Assembly: GCA_016703335.1 (NCBI GenBank)
Contig: JADJCG010000008.1
Coordinates: 1-64,000, forward strand
Source: Caulobacteraceae bacterium
GTDB taxonomy: Bacteria > Pseudomonadota > Alphaproteobacteria > Caulobacterales > Aquidulcibacteraceae
Reading direction: 5' to 3'
Length of the DNA stretch: 64,000 nucleotides
The notes beneath the pieces are model-generated. The model was given only the letters and a program-made list of their open reading frames with translations, ran no database searches and was not told the origin of the DNA. Below are positions 8,044-17,337 of this stretch, in pieces; position 1 is the stretch's first letter; every line of letters starts with the position of its first letter. The position numbers and the translations under genes are program-made.

Positions 8044-8447
8044 CGGAGCAGGTCGTTAGCTGTCCGTGCGGCGCGGCGAAAATGACCGTGCGCGGCGAGG
8101 CGCTCTCGCAATTCTACTGCCATTGCGGCGATTGCCGTCGCATGCTCGGCGGCGCGTATGCGCTAGAGGCGGTGTTTCGAGCTGACGCTGTTAGCGTTGA
8201 AGGCGCGACGGTTAGTTTTGCGCTGAAGCGTACGCCGCGCGTTTCGTGCGCTGCTTGTGGCACGCGGCTCTATGCCGATCTCCCGAGGCTAAAGATGCGC
8301 GGCGTGAACGGGACGCTGTTGCCGGGCTTCACCCCCGCATTTCACATGCATTGCAGCGAAGCTCTGGCGCCGGTGCGTGATGATCTCCCGCACTTCGCCA
8401 AGATGCCGGCCGCGTTCGGCGGCGAAGATACGCTGGTGGATTGGTAG
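8040..8447 (+). CDS. GFA/CENP-V family zinc protein
   Basis: This is a 135-residue protein of the glutathione-dependent formaldehyde-activating (GFA)/CENP-V fold. Zinc-binding cysteines are visible as SCPCGAA, YCHCGDC and SCAACG, in the usual order of the family. The family includes S-hydroxymethylglutathione synthase homologues, but most members have unproven activity. Its start overlaps the amidase stop (ATGA), which indicates translational coupling. Confidence 0.85.
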   Translation: MTEQVVSCPCGAAKMTVRGEALSQFYCHCGDCRRMLGGAYALEAVFRADAVSVEGATVSFALKRTPRVSCAACGTRLYADLPRLKMRGVNGTLLPGFTPAFHMHCSEALAPVRDDLPHFAKMPAAFGGEDTLVDW

Positions 8448-8468
8448 CTCTCACGCTACAAGGCGCGC

Positions 8469-8850
8469 GCCAGTCGGCTGGACGGCCGCGGGGCGCGCAA
8501 GTGTCTCGAGGAAAGTCCGGGCTCCACGCGGATACGGCGGCGGGCAACACCCGCCGAAAGTGATTTCAGGGATAGCGCCACAGAGAATAGCACCCGCCTC
8601 GCTCGCAGAGCTTCGGCAGGAAGGTAAGGGTGAAACGGTGGTGTAAGAGACCACCGCGCCAACCGTAAGGAAGGCGGCACGGCAAGCCCCGCCGGGAGCA
8701 AGACCGAATAGGAGCACGCGTCGCGCAAGCGTCAGGCCCGTCCGCGGGTTGTGCTCGGGTTGGTCGCGAGAACCATGCGGCGACGTATGGTCCAGAGGAA
8801 TGGTCGTCACCGCGCAAGCGGTACAGAACCCGGCTTATAGGCCGACTGGC
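8469..8850 (+). ncRNA. rnpB: RNase P RNA (bacterial class A)
   Basis: The conserved 5' core GAGGAAAGTCCGGGCTCC lies near 8509, and the conserved 3' core ACAGAACCCGGCTTATAGGC lies near 8824. The ends form a perfect 10-bp P1 helix (gccagtcggc at 8469-8478 with gccgactggc at 8841-8850). Internal hallmarks include the GGTAAGGGTGAAACGGTGG region near 8622 and GCAAGCCCCGCCGGGAGCAAG near 8682. This is the catalytic RNA that trims tRNA 5' leaders. A short T-rich run (atttttatgg) follows the helix. Confidence 0.96.
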
Positions 8851-8864
8851 ATTTTTATGGGGAA

Positions 8865-9153
8865 ATGGAACGCATGATCCCAGTGTTCGGAAACGCAGCC
8901 GACCCGGAGAAGAATTCGAGGGGTTGGTTCGTCGGCCATTTCATGCCGGGCGAAGACAATCCGCTGCGCACCACCGACGTTGAGATGAAGTGGTTCACGC
9001 ACGCGAAGGGTGAGACGCGCAGCGAATGGTCGCCGCCGAGTCCGGTGCGCACGCTGATATGTTTTCTTTGGTCCGGATATCGCGCACTCGTACAGGTGCG
9101 AAGAAGAGTCAGTGATCATGACTGTACGCTGGCCATCGACGCCGCCGCGCTAA
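8865..9153 (+). CDS. Small cupin-like protein, frameshifted with a probable internal deletion
   Basis: The N-terminal part reads MERMIPVFGNAADPEKNSRG and WFVGHF, then EMKWFTHAKGETRSEW, as in a family of small single-domain cupin-like proteins. After about residue 64 the frame changes, and the C-terminus YVFFGPDIAHSYRCEEESVI followed by MTVRWPS matches the end of that family. From memory of such proteins, roughly 20-25 residues of the central barrel seem to be missing at the junction near 9055-9065. Either the gene is decayed or this stretch was misassembled. The metal-binding His pattern cannot be assessed. It overlaps the convergent GST gene by 4 bases. Confidence 0.55.
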
Positions 9154-9872
9154 GTTGCCTGAGGCTTGGCTGGAATCGTCAGGCCGCGCTCGACCGCCGG
9201 TCGCGCCAATGCCCGATCGAGCCACGCGGGCACGTTGGCGAGCTTGTCGAACTCAACCAGATCGCGCGCGCCGTAGAAGCCGATGAGATTGCGGACTGGG
9301 CCGATCATGGCGATGTCCGCGATGGTGAACTCGTCACCCATGATCCACTCGCGGCCTTCGAGGCGATCGTCGACGACTTTCAGAAGACGCTTGCTTTCGT
9401 CGCGATAGCGTTCGAGTGGGCGCTTATCTTCGATCTCGCGGCCCGCAAATTTATGGAAAAAGCCAAGTTGGCCGAAGATTGGGCCGACGCCAGAGGTCTG
9501 GAAGAAGAGCCACTGAATGGTCTCATAGCGGCGTGCGGGATCGCTCGGCAGTAGCTTTCCGCTTTTCTCTGCAAGGTAGAGCAGGATCGCGCCGGATTCG
9601 AACAGCGGCAGCGGTTTTCCGCCTGGACCGTTCGGATCGATGATCGCGGGGATCTTTGCATAGGGATTGAGCGTGCGGAACTCGGGCGTCTTTTGATCGT
9701 CTTTGCCGAAGTCGACGTAGTGCGCCTCGTACGGCAACCCCGTCTCTTCGAGCGCGATCGAGCTCTTCACGCCGTTCGGCGTGGTCAGCGAATAGAGTTG
9801 GATGCGATCTGGATGCTGCGGCGGCCAACGTTTGGTGATCGGGAAGACGGAGAGATCGGTCATCCGGCCCAT
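9150..9872 (-). CDS. Glutathione S-transferase, YfcG/Ure2p-like
   Basis: This is a 240-residue GST (an alternative start four codons later is also possible). The thioredoxin-fold N-terminus has QLYSLTTPNGVKSSIALEE with the TPNG glutathione-activating region of the nu class, then the conserved cis-proline AKIPAI and the ESGAILLYLAEK binding loop. The C-terminal helical domain carries MGDEFTIADIAMIG, the N-capping box. Nu-class enzymes such as YfcG and YghU act as disulfide-bond reductases using two glutathione molecules. It is probably cytoplasmic. Confidence 0.92.
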   Translation of the reverse strand: MGRMTDLSVFPITKRWPPQHPDRIQLYSLTTPNGVKSSIALEETGLPYEAHYVDFGKDDQKTPEFRTLNPYAKIPAIIDPNGPGGKPLPLFESGAILLYLAEKSGKLLPSDPARRYETIQWLFFQTSGVGPIFGQLGFFHKFAGREIEDKRPLERYRDESKRLLKVVDDRLEGREWIMGDEFTIADIAMIGPVRNLIGFYGARDLVEFDKLANVPAWLDRALARPAVERGLTIPAKPQAT

Positions 9873-9900
9873 CTAGGCGCCGGGCCCGATCGCTTCCAGT

Positions 9901-10624
9901 TCACCCTACGGCGCGTCGTGTCAGGCTCATTTCGACGTTTGCGATTTCGCGCTTGGCGGCGAGCGTCGCCGTGGAAAAGCTCGTTGCGCTCGCCTTTCGC
10001 TTCGGCGAGCGGCGCTGCGAACACGGCTTCGCCACAGACATCGCCGTTGGCGTCGCGCAGCACGACAGCGACGTTGGGTGTCGCTTTTGGCCCGGCGAGG
10101 CGCGTCATGAAGTTGGCGCTGACTTCGGCGGAGAGGCGCTTGTCGTCGAGATCGGCACCGATGTCGGTCAGCGCGAACTCCTCGCGTTCGGCGTTGCCGA
10201 TCGGTTCGGAAGCGACGAATTCCGCTGCAGCAAGCGCTCGCGTCAGCTGATGGTAGCGCGGCGCGTCTTCGGCGGTGGCGCTGCGTTGGCGGAGCGCGCG
10301 GAGGAGATCGCGCCAGCGGCGGGCGTCGCCGGCCATATAGTTTGAGAGTTCGCCGACATCGGTCGAACGCGTGAACACTTGTTCGGCCAGCGTATCGAAG
10401 AAGCCGAGAACCGAGGACAGCGCGCCGTTGGTGGTCGACGCCGCCTCGTCCGGCTGGACGGTGTGGCCGCCGACCAGGACTTGCTCGGCGTGGATGCGCT
10501 GCTCGGCGATTTCGAGCCAGGCGCGGTAGATCTCTTCCGGCTTTGCGCCCTTGGCGCGTGGCGAGGGCGCAACGATCGCGGTCTGCGACGGGGCCATGGA
10601 GCCGCCGAGCGGTATTAGGGTCAT
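9901..10624 (-). CDS. Conserved hypothetical protein divergent from rsmH (frameshift near C-terminus)
   Basis: The start at 10624 (MTLIPLGGSMAPSQTA) is preferred over a longer extension. The product of about 240 residues is mostly alpha-helical and has no recognised domain. Segments include EEIYRAWLEIAEQRIHAEQV, FFDTLAEQVFTRSTDVGEL and TPNVAVVLRDANGDVC. Near 9990 the frame changes. The alternative frame gives a plausible end (STATLAAKREIANVEMSLTR) with a stop at 9901, whereas the original frame becomes very basic and runs towards the GST gene. It is transcribed away from rsmH, the place where mraZ would often be in other bacteria. Confidence 0.6.
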
Positions 10625-10702
10625 CGTTACGTCCTGCTCATTTCGGGTGAGAACTATCTGATTCTCTCCGGCGGCAGCCGGTGAATCGTGGCAAAACGAG
10701 CT

Positions 10703-11682
10703 ATGTCCCACGCGCCCGTTCTGCTTGCTGAAGCCATGGAAGCATTGGCGCTGACGGACGGCGGTGTTTTCATCGACGCGACCTTCGGTGGCGGGGGGTA
10801 TTCCCGCGAAATGCTGGCGCGCGCCGATTGCCGTGTGATCGCCTTCGACCGTGACCCAGATGCCATAGCGCGGGGCGCTGAGCTTTCAGAGTCAGCCAAA
10901 GGTAAATTCACGCTTCATCAAGGCCGGTTTGGCGATCTAGCCGCTGAGGAATTGGTGGACGGCGTCGTGTTCGATCTCGGCGTCTCGTCCTTCCAGCTCG
11001 ACGAAGCCGAGCGCGGCTTCTCGTTTCAGCAGGACGCCGAATTGGACATGCGGATGGAAAAGGATGGCTTGAGCGCCGCAGACGCCGTGAACCGGCTCAG
11101 CGAAGGCGCGCTTGCTGATCTGATCTATCGCTATGGCGAAGACGACGACAGCCGCCGCATCGCGCGAGCTATCGTGCAAGCGCGCGCGGCCGCGCCGATT
11201 ACGCGGACGTTGCCGTTTGCGAAATTGGTTGAAGATTCAGTTGGTGGCCGCAGAGGCGCGCGCACCCATCCGGCGACGAAGACGTTTCAAGCCTTGCGTA
11301 TGCTGGTGAACGATGAATTGGGAGAACTCGCGCGCGGGCTCTCGGCGGCGGAGCGTGCGTTCAAGCCGGGCGGACGGCTTGCGGTGGTTTCGTTTCACTC
11401 GCTCGAAGATCGCATGGTGAAGCACTTCATCACCGAACGCGCGCGGACGCGCAGGGGCGCGGCTCACGTCACGCGCCGGATTTGCCGCCGGAGCGTGCGC
11501 CGAGTTTCGCGATCGATCGCAAGCGCGCAACGGTTTCCAGCGACGCCGAAACCGCCGTCAATCCGCGTGCGCGCTCGGCCAGCTTGCGCTGGGCGACGCG
11601 CACCGATGCGCCGGCGTGGGATGAACTCGAACCGCCGGCGCTCGCGCCGCGGGCGGAGGCCGAATGGGAAAAATTACACTAA
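10703..11682 (+). CDS. rsmH: 16S rRNA (cytosine1402-N4)-methyltransferase (frameshifted)
   Basis: This is RsmH (MraW), which N4-methylates C1402 of 16S rRNA using S-adenosylmethionine. It opens with MSHAPVLLAEAMEAL; a GTG five codons upstream is also possible. SAM-binding residues are in FIDATFGGGGYSREML, and the family motifs VFDLGVSSFQLDEAERGFSF and VVSFHSLEDRMVKHF are present. Near 11465 the frame shifts. The true C-terminus continues LPPERAPSFAIDRKRA and NPRARSASLRWATRTDAPAW to the stop at 11682. It is the first gene of the dcw cluster here; no mraZ precedes it. It overlaps ftsL by 19 bases. Confidence 0.93.
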
Positions 11683-11993
11683 AGCGCTGGCTGCAGATCG
11701 GGGCGGGGTTGTTGATCGTCGTGCTGGCGGTCGGGCTCTATCGCGCCAAGAGCGATGCGGCACGCACGGAAAATGAAGTGCATCGTTTGAACGGTGAGAT
11801 CGCGGAACGCGAAGCGCGTGTGCGTGAATTGCGTGCCGATATCGCTGAGCAGGAGAGCCCGGCGCGGATCGAGCAATTGAACGCAGATCGCCTGGGTCAC
11901 GTCGTTGGCAGCGAGAGCGCGGCGTTGCCAGAGAACCAAATCGCGAACCGTCTGCCCGCGCCGCAGCCGGAAGAGCAGACGGGTCGCGAGTGA
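11664..11993 (+). CDS. ftsL: Cell division protein FtsL
   Basis: This is a 109-residue bitopic protein in the canonical position between rsmH and ftsI. A short cytoplasmic N-terminus precedes one transmembrane helix (residues about 8-25, IGAGLLIVVLAVGLYRA), then a periplasmic coiled coil (residues 30-75, EVHRLNGEIAEREARVRELR). The family is poorly conserved in sequence; identification rests on length, topology and position. FtsL joins FtsB and FtsQ to activate FtsWI septal synthesis. It overlaps both neighbours. Confidence 0.85.
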   Translation: MGKITLKRWLQIGAGLLIVVLAVGLYRAKSDAARTENEVHRLNGEIAEREARVRELRADIAEQESPARIEQLNADRLGHVVGSESAALPENQIANRLPAPQPEEQTGRE

Positions 11994-13279
11994 GGCCGCT
12001 GGGGCCGAATAGCGTTTTCTCGCACGAGCGTTTGCCGCAAGCGCCGCTCGAAGCTGCACCGGCGCGCAATCGCGTGCGCTTTCTGGCGCTTAGCATTTTC
12101 GCTGTTTTGCTGCTGCTCGCGGGGCGCTCCGTACAGCTGGCCTTTTCCGGTGATCCGCTCGCGCGGTCGCACAGCGCGAGCGCCGCCACGTCGTTGCCGC
12201 GCGCTGACATCGTCGATCGCAACGGCGTGCTGCTGGCGACCACCGTGCGCGCTTGGGCGCTGACGGCCGAGCCTGCGCACGTCCGCAACGCCGTCGAAAC
12301 TGCCGACACGCTGATGCAGCATTTTCCGGGGCTCGAGCGCGAGCCGTTGCTGCGCCGCCTCAACAACACCGATCAGACCACGGTTGCTTGAGCAAGGGCT
12401 GACGGAAAAGCAGCGGGATCGCGGCGTTGCGTTGCGCCTGCGGCATCGGCGTGCAGGCGGAGCATCATCGCGACTATCCGCAAGGCGCGCTTGGCGCGCA
12501 CGTCATTGGTTTTACCGGCATCGAAGCCACGTCCGGCGAGTTGTTCGATCTCAGCCAACCGCTCGAGGTCGATAACACAATCATTCAGGATCACGAGCCG
12601 ATCAGTGGTTACGCGACGCTGCGCGATATTCTCGCGCGTTCGTCCAATGTCGGCGCGGCGCGGCTTGCGCTTCGGCTCGGCGGCGCACGCCAGCGTTCTT
12701 ATTTCGAGCGGCTGGGGCTGACATCGCCGACGACATTGCAACTCGGACGCCGCCAAGCGCCGCTCGCGCCTGCCGCACAGGGCCGGCGCGATGTTGCCGG
12801 ACTTGGCTTGGCTACGGCCTCGCGACCACCCAGGTGTCGCTGGCGAGCGCCTACACCGTGTTCGCAAACAACGGCGCGCGCGTAGCGCCGACTATGCTGG
12901 CGCTGGCGCCTGGCGCGCCGGTCGAGCGCACGCAGATATTCACACCGAAGTCACGCGGCAGGTGCTGGTCTATCTCCGCGCCGTGGTCACCGATGGCACC
13001 GGGCGCGCTGCGAACGTACCGGGATTGCTTGTCGCTGGGAAAACTGGAACCGCCGAACGGCTCGGCGGCGCGCAAGGCTATGACGAAAGCCGCAATTTTT
13101 CCACTTTCGCGGGCGTATTTCCGGCCAATGATCCGCGCTACGTGATTGTCGTGGCGCTTGATGATACAGGCGCGGGCGAAACGGGCGGCCTGGTGGCCGC
13201 GCCGGTCGTTGCGCGAACGCTCCGGCGCATCGCTCCCATGCTCGGTTTGCGTGTGGAGCCGGCGGCGCCCGCGCGCTAG
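11990..13279 (+). CDS. ftsI: Septal peptidoglycan transpeptidase FtsI (PBP3), multiply frameshifted and missing the SxxK segment
   Basis: The N-terminus (GTG start at 11990) has a transmembrane helix (LALSIFAVLLLLAGRSVQLA) and the pedestal start LPRADIVDRNGVLLATT. The frame then changes at about 12390, 12420, 12790-12815 and 12945. Correct-frame blocks are LEQGLTEKQRDR, IGVQAEHHRDYPQGALGAHV, the second catalytic motif in LARSSNVGAA (SxN), YGLATTQVSLASAYTVFANN and the third motif in VAGKTGTAERLGG (KTG). Between GFTGIEATSG and ELFDLSQPLEVDNT the expected 140-150 residues, with the nucleophile motif SxxK, are absent. The gene spans about 1290 bases where about 1750 are usual. Because the protein is indispensable, the loss is more likely an assembly fault than biology. 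Confidence 0.85.
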
Positions 13280-13288
13280 GGAGATGCA

Positions 13289-14728
13289 ATGAAGCTCGGC
13301 GATCTCTTTGACCACGGCGTTCCCGAGGGCGCCGGAGCGATTGATATTACCGGTCTTACGGCGGACTCACGCAAAGTGAAGCCGGGCTATTTGTTCGCTG
13401 CGCTCAAGGCGTCGCCGCGCATGGGCGCGATTTCATTGCGCAGGCCAAGGCCAATGGCGCGGTCGCGGTGCTCTCTGGCGACGATCTCGGTTTTGATCCT
13501 GGCATCGCTCATGTGATGGACGAAGAACCGCGCGTTGCGTTCGCGATGGCCGCTTCAATGTTCTACGCGCGCCGCCCGGGTACGATCGTCGCTGTCACCG
13601 GCACCAACGGCAAGAGTTCGACTGTCGACTTCTCCGCCAGATTGGACGCACGCCGGCAAGAGTGCCGCGAGCATTGGCACGCTCGGCGCGATCGGTCCGA
13701 ATGGCGTCATCGATCTGGGGCACACCACGCCCGATCCGGCGGCTCTGCACGCCGCCTTGGCGGGGCTTTCTGAGCAGGGCGTCACCCACGCTGCGATGGA
13801 AGCTTCGAGCCACGGGCTCGAACAGCATCGCATCGACGGCATCAGCTTCGCTGCCGGCGCCTTCACGAACCTCACGCAGGATCACCTCGACTATCACGCT
13901 GACATGGCCAGCTATCGCGACGCAAAGCTGAGGCTTTGGGATCTTGTGAAGGTTGGTGGGCCTGCTGTCATCAACACGGACGCGAGCGAAGCAGAGCCGT
14001 TTGAGCGCATGGCGAAGGAACGTGACCTCAACGTCGTCCTCTGTGGTTGGCGCGCGCCGCGCGAGCATGCGTTGAAGATCGTAGAAATCCTGCCGCGTCC
14101 GAATGCGCAGACGATGGTGCTGCTGTGGAGCGGCAAAGAGCACAAAGTCGAACTTCCGCTGATCGGTGAATTTCAGGCGCTGAACGCCGTGTGCGCCGCT
14201 ACATTGGCGTTAGCGACGGGTGAGACGCCTGAGGCCGTGTTTGCGGGCATGGCAAAGCTGAGCCCTGTGAGAGGCCGCATGGAGCATGTCGGCCAGAGCA
14301 AGAGCGGCGGGCACGTGTTCGTGGACTACGCGCACACGCCGGACGGTCTCGATGTATTACTGCGCGCGGCGCGCCCGCATGCGCCTGGCCGCATCATTGC
14401 TGTGTTCGGTTGCGGCGGCGATCGCGACACCGACAAGCGTCCGAAGATGGGCGCCATCGCGGCACGGCAAGCTGACGTGGTGATCGTCACTGACGACAAT
14501 CCGCGTAGCGAAGATCCGGCTGCAATCCGCGCGCAAATTCTGAAGGCCGCGCCGAACGCGACCGAGATCGGTGATCGCGCGCAGGCGATCCGCGAGGCGG
14601 TCGCGATGCTGAAGCCCGGCGATGCGCTGATGATCGCGGGCAAAGGCCATGAGACGGGGCAGATCATCAAAGGCGTCACGCCCCCGTTCTCGGATCAAGA
14701 CGTCGCGCGCGCTGCGCTGGAGAGCTGA
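13289..14728 (+). CDS. murE: UDP-MurNAc-L-Ala-D-Glu:meso-diaminopimelate ligase (frameshifted)
   Basis: MurE adds meso-diaminopimelate to UDP-MurNAc-dipeptide in the cytoplasm. Blocks in order: LTADSRKVKPGYLFAALK, the ATP-binding P-loop VTGTNGKSSTVDF, HTTPDPAALH, MEASSHGLEQHRIDG, FVDYAHTPDGLDVLL and TDDNPRSEDPAAIR. The DNPR tetrapeptide marks meso-DAP rather than lysine specificity. Frames change near 13415 (between LFAALKA and DFIAQAKANGAVAVL) and near 13635 (just after the P-loop). With those corrected the protein has the usual length of about 480 residues. Confidence 0.94.
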
Positions 14729-14731
14729 AGC

Positions 14732-16135
14732 ATGTCGAACTCTGGACTGCCGAAGAGGCGCAAGCCGCAACCGGCGGGCGTTTGCTCAATGCGGAATCGT
14801 GGTCGGTGAATGGCGTGTCGATCGATACGCGTTCGCTTGAGCCGGGCGATTTCTTTGTCGCGCTGAAAGACGTGCGCGATGGGCATGGTTTCTTGGCGCA
14901 GGCGTTTGTGTCTGGCGCGAGTGCTGCGCTGATTTCGGATGCACGCAAGGTTGAAGGCTTGGGCGCGGCGCTTGCCGTCCCGGATGTGCTGGAAGGATTG
15001 CGCAAGCTTGGTGAGGCCGCACGTGATCGGTGCGGCGCCAAGCGCGTTGCTGTGACGGGTTCGGTGGGCAAGACGTCGACCAAAGAGGCGCTCGCGATGT
15101 GTTTGGCCGCGAGCGGGAAAACCCATCGCTCCGTGAAGAGCTACAACAATCACTGGGGCGTGCCGCTGACGCTCTCGCGCATGCCGCGCGAAAGTAGAGT
15201 TCGCCGTGTTCGAAATCGGCATGAACCATCGCGGCGAGATTTTGCCGCTGACGCAACTGGTGAAGCCGCATGCGGCGCTCGTCACGACGATTGCACCAGC
15301 GCACGTTGAAAATCTGGGCTCGCTCGAAACGGTCGCCGATGAGAAGGGCGATATCTACGCTGGACTTGAGCCGGGTGGCTCAGCGATCGTGCCGAACGAA
15401 GCGCCGCACGCGGATCGTTTGATCGCTGCCGCTGAGCGCAATGGCGCAAATCTTGTCCGCTTCGGGCGCGATGCGGTTTGCGAAGCGCGGCTGTTGCGTT
15501 GGGAGATGGATGCGACTGGCTCGAACGCCGAAGCGGAAATTCTTGGCCGCACGATCAAATATCGTGTTGGCGTCGAAGGCGCGCACTGGGCGCTAAATTC
15601 CGTTGCGGCACTCGCCGCCGCCGATGTTGTCGGCGCGGATCTTGAAGCGGCCGCGCACGCGCTGGAACATCTGCGCGCCGTCGATGGCCGCGGTGTGGCG
15701 CAACAAGTCGCGGCGCCGTTCGGCCCGTTCATGCTTGTGGATGATTCCTACAACGCCAACCCAGCGTCGATGGCCGCAGCAATCGCTACACTTGCCGCGC
15801 GTCAGCCCGCCGCCAGCGGGCGCCGCATCGTCGCGCTTGGGGATATGTTGGAACTTGGGCGCGACGAGCGCGCATACCACGCCGGTCTAGCGCAACCCCT
15901 TGAACAAGCGGGTATCGATCTTGTGTTCGCGGCAGGGCCTCGCATGGCGGCGCTCATGGAGGCGCTTCCCGCGTCGCGCCGCGGCGGCTATGCCGAAACA
16001 TCAGACGCGCTGATTCCGATCATTGCAGGTTCGCTTCGTTCGGGAGACATCGTGTTGGTGAAGGGTTCGAACGGTTCAAAGATGAGCCGCGTGGTGGCTG
16101 CCTTGCAGCGCCTCAATGGGGATAAGAATGCTTGA
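14732..16135 (+). CDS. murF: UDP-MurNAc-tripeptide:D-alanyl-D-alanine ligase (frameshifted)
   Basis: MurF adds D-Ala-D-Ala to complete the UDP-MurNAc-pentapeptide. The likely ATG is at 14732, just after the murE stop, with a one-base slip before the family N-terminus LWTAEEAQAATGG. Other motifs are VSIDTRSLEPGDFFVALK, the P-loop VTGSVGKTSTKEAL, SYNNHWGVPLTLSRMP, FEIGMNHRGEI and VDDSYNANPASMAAAI. The frame also changes near 15195, between RMPRE and FAVFEIGMN. The product after correction is about 465 residues. Its end overlaps the mraY start by 8 bases. Confidence 0.94.
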
Positions 16136-17273
16136 GCTCTTAGCGCAGTACAGCGACAGCTCGCAGTTCTTCAACCTATTCAACTACATCACATTCCGCA
16201 CTGGCGGCGCGATGGTCACAGCGATGGTCTTGGCGTTCGCTTTCGGTGCGCCGTTCATCCACTGGCTGCGAAAAAAACAAGGCAAAGGCCAGCCGATCCG
16301 GGAAGACGGCCCCGCCGGGCATCTGCTGACGAAAAAGGGCACGCCGACGATGGGCGGGCTTATCATCCTGATCAGTCTGCAGTCTCGTCGCTGCTCTGGG
16401 CGGATCTGGACAACGCCTATGTATGGTCGGTGCTTGTCGTCACGCTTGGGCTTTGGCGCCATCGGCTTCGTCGATGATTTTGCGAAGGTGACAAAGCAGC
16501 ATCATGGCGGGCTCTCCGCCAAGCTACGGTTGGCATTCGAATTCAGCATCGCGCTCGTCGCCGCGCTCGCCATGCTGGCAGCCGAATGGATCGCCACGAC
16601 GCCAGATCAGGCGCATGACGTCATGGGCTTCTTGAACGCACTGATGGCAGGCGAACCGCTGACCGCCGTCGCGCTGCCGTTCATTCAAGGTTGGGGCGTC
16701 CAGCTGCTGGCGCTCTATGTCATCTTCGCGATGATCGTGATCGTAGGCTTCGGCAACGCCGTGAACCTCACTGATGGTCTCGATGGGCTTGCGATTGTGC
16801 CTGTGATGATCGCCGCGGGTACTTTCGGCGTGATCTGCTATCTCGTCGGCCGCGTCGACTATTCGGAATATCTCGGCATTCCGCACGTCGCCGGAGTCGG
16901 GGAGCTTGCGACCATCCTTGGCGCGTTGCTGGGCGCCTCGCTCGGCTTCCTTTGGTACAACGCGCCGCCGGCGCGCGTATTCATGGGCGATACTGGCTCG
17001 CTGGCGCTTGGTGGTTTGCTCGGCGCGGTTGCGGTCGCGACGAAGCACGAGCTTGTGCTCGCCATCGTCGGTGGTCTGTTCGTGCTCGAAACGCTTTCGG
17101 TGATGTTGCAAGTCGCGGTGTTCAAGCGCACCGGCAAGCGCTTGTTCTTGATGGCGCCGACTCACCACCACTTTGAAAAGCTCGGCTGGCAGGAACCGAC
17201 GATCGTCATTCGCTTCTGGATTATCTCGGTGATTTTCGCGCTCGCAGGCCTTGCCACGCTGAAGCTGCGTTAA
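16128..17273 (+). CDS. mraY: Phospho-MurNAc-pentapeptide transferase (compensated frameshift)
   Basis: MraY makes lipid I from UDP-MurNAc-pentapeptide and undecaprenyl phosphate in the inner membrane. The ATG at 16128 overlaps murF. Motifs seen are GTPTMGGLIILI, FGAIGFVDDFAKVTK with the catalytic Asp pair, NLTDGLDGLAI, FMGDTGSLALGGLLG and LMAPTHHHFEKLGW. Between about 16375 and 16450 the frame is displaced: the other frame gives the expected helix SSLLWADLDNAYVWSVLVV. One base is lost and one gained, so the total length is normal (381 codons). About ten transmembrane helices are expected. Confidence 0.94.
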   Translation: MLELLAQYSDSSQFFNLFNYITFRTGGAMVTAMVLAFAFGAPFIHWLRKKQGKGQPIREDGPAGHLLTKKGTPTMGGLIILISLQSRRCSGRIWTTPMYGRCLSSRLGFGAIGFVDDFAKVTKQHHGGLSAKLRLAFEFSIALVAALAMLAAEWIATTPDQAHDVMGFLNALMAGEPLTAVALPFIQGWGVQLLALYVIFAMIVIVGFGNAVNLTDGLDGLAIVPVMIAAGTFGVICYLVGRVDYSEYLGIPHVAGVGELATILGALLGASLGFLWYNAPPARVFMGDTGSLALGGLLGAVAVATKHELVLAIVGGLFVLETLSVMLQVAVFKRTGKRLFLMAPTHHHFEKLGWQEPTIVIRFWIISVIFALAGLATLKLR

Positions 17274-17337
17274 GAGTTGCGTTAACGGAGCGAAGCGGCG
17301 CACACCCGCACGTTCACGACGGGTTGGAGGCGATCGG

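Noticed and set aside
16370..16450. Programmed frameshifting in mraY
   Set aside because: One lost and one gained base restore the frame and no slippery sequence is seen; sequencing error explains it better.
17274..17300. Two TTAA elements upstream of murD as a CtrA box
   Set aside because: The spacer is 8 bases, not 7, and the site lies between co-directional genes that are probably co-transcribed.
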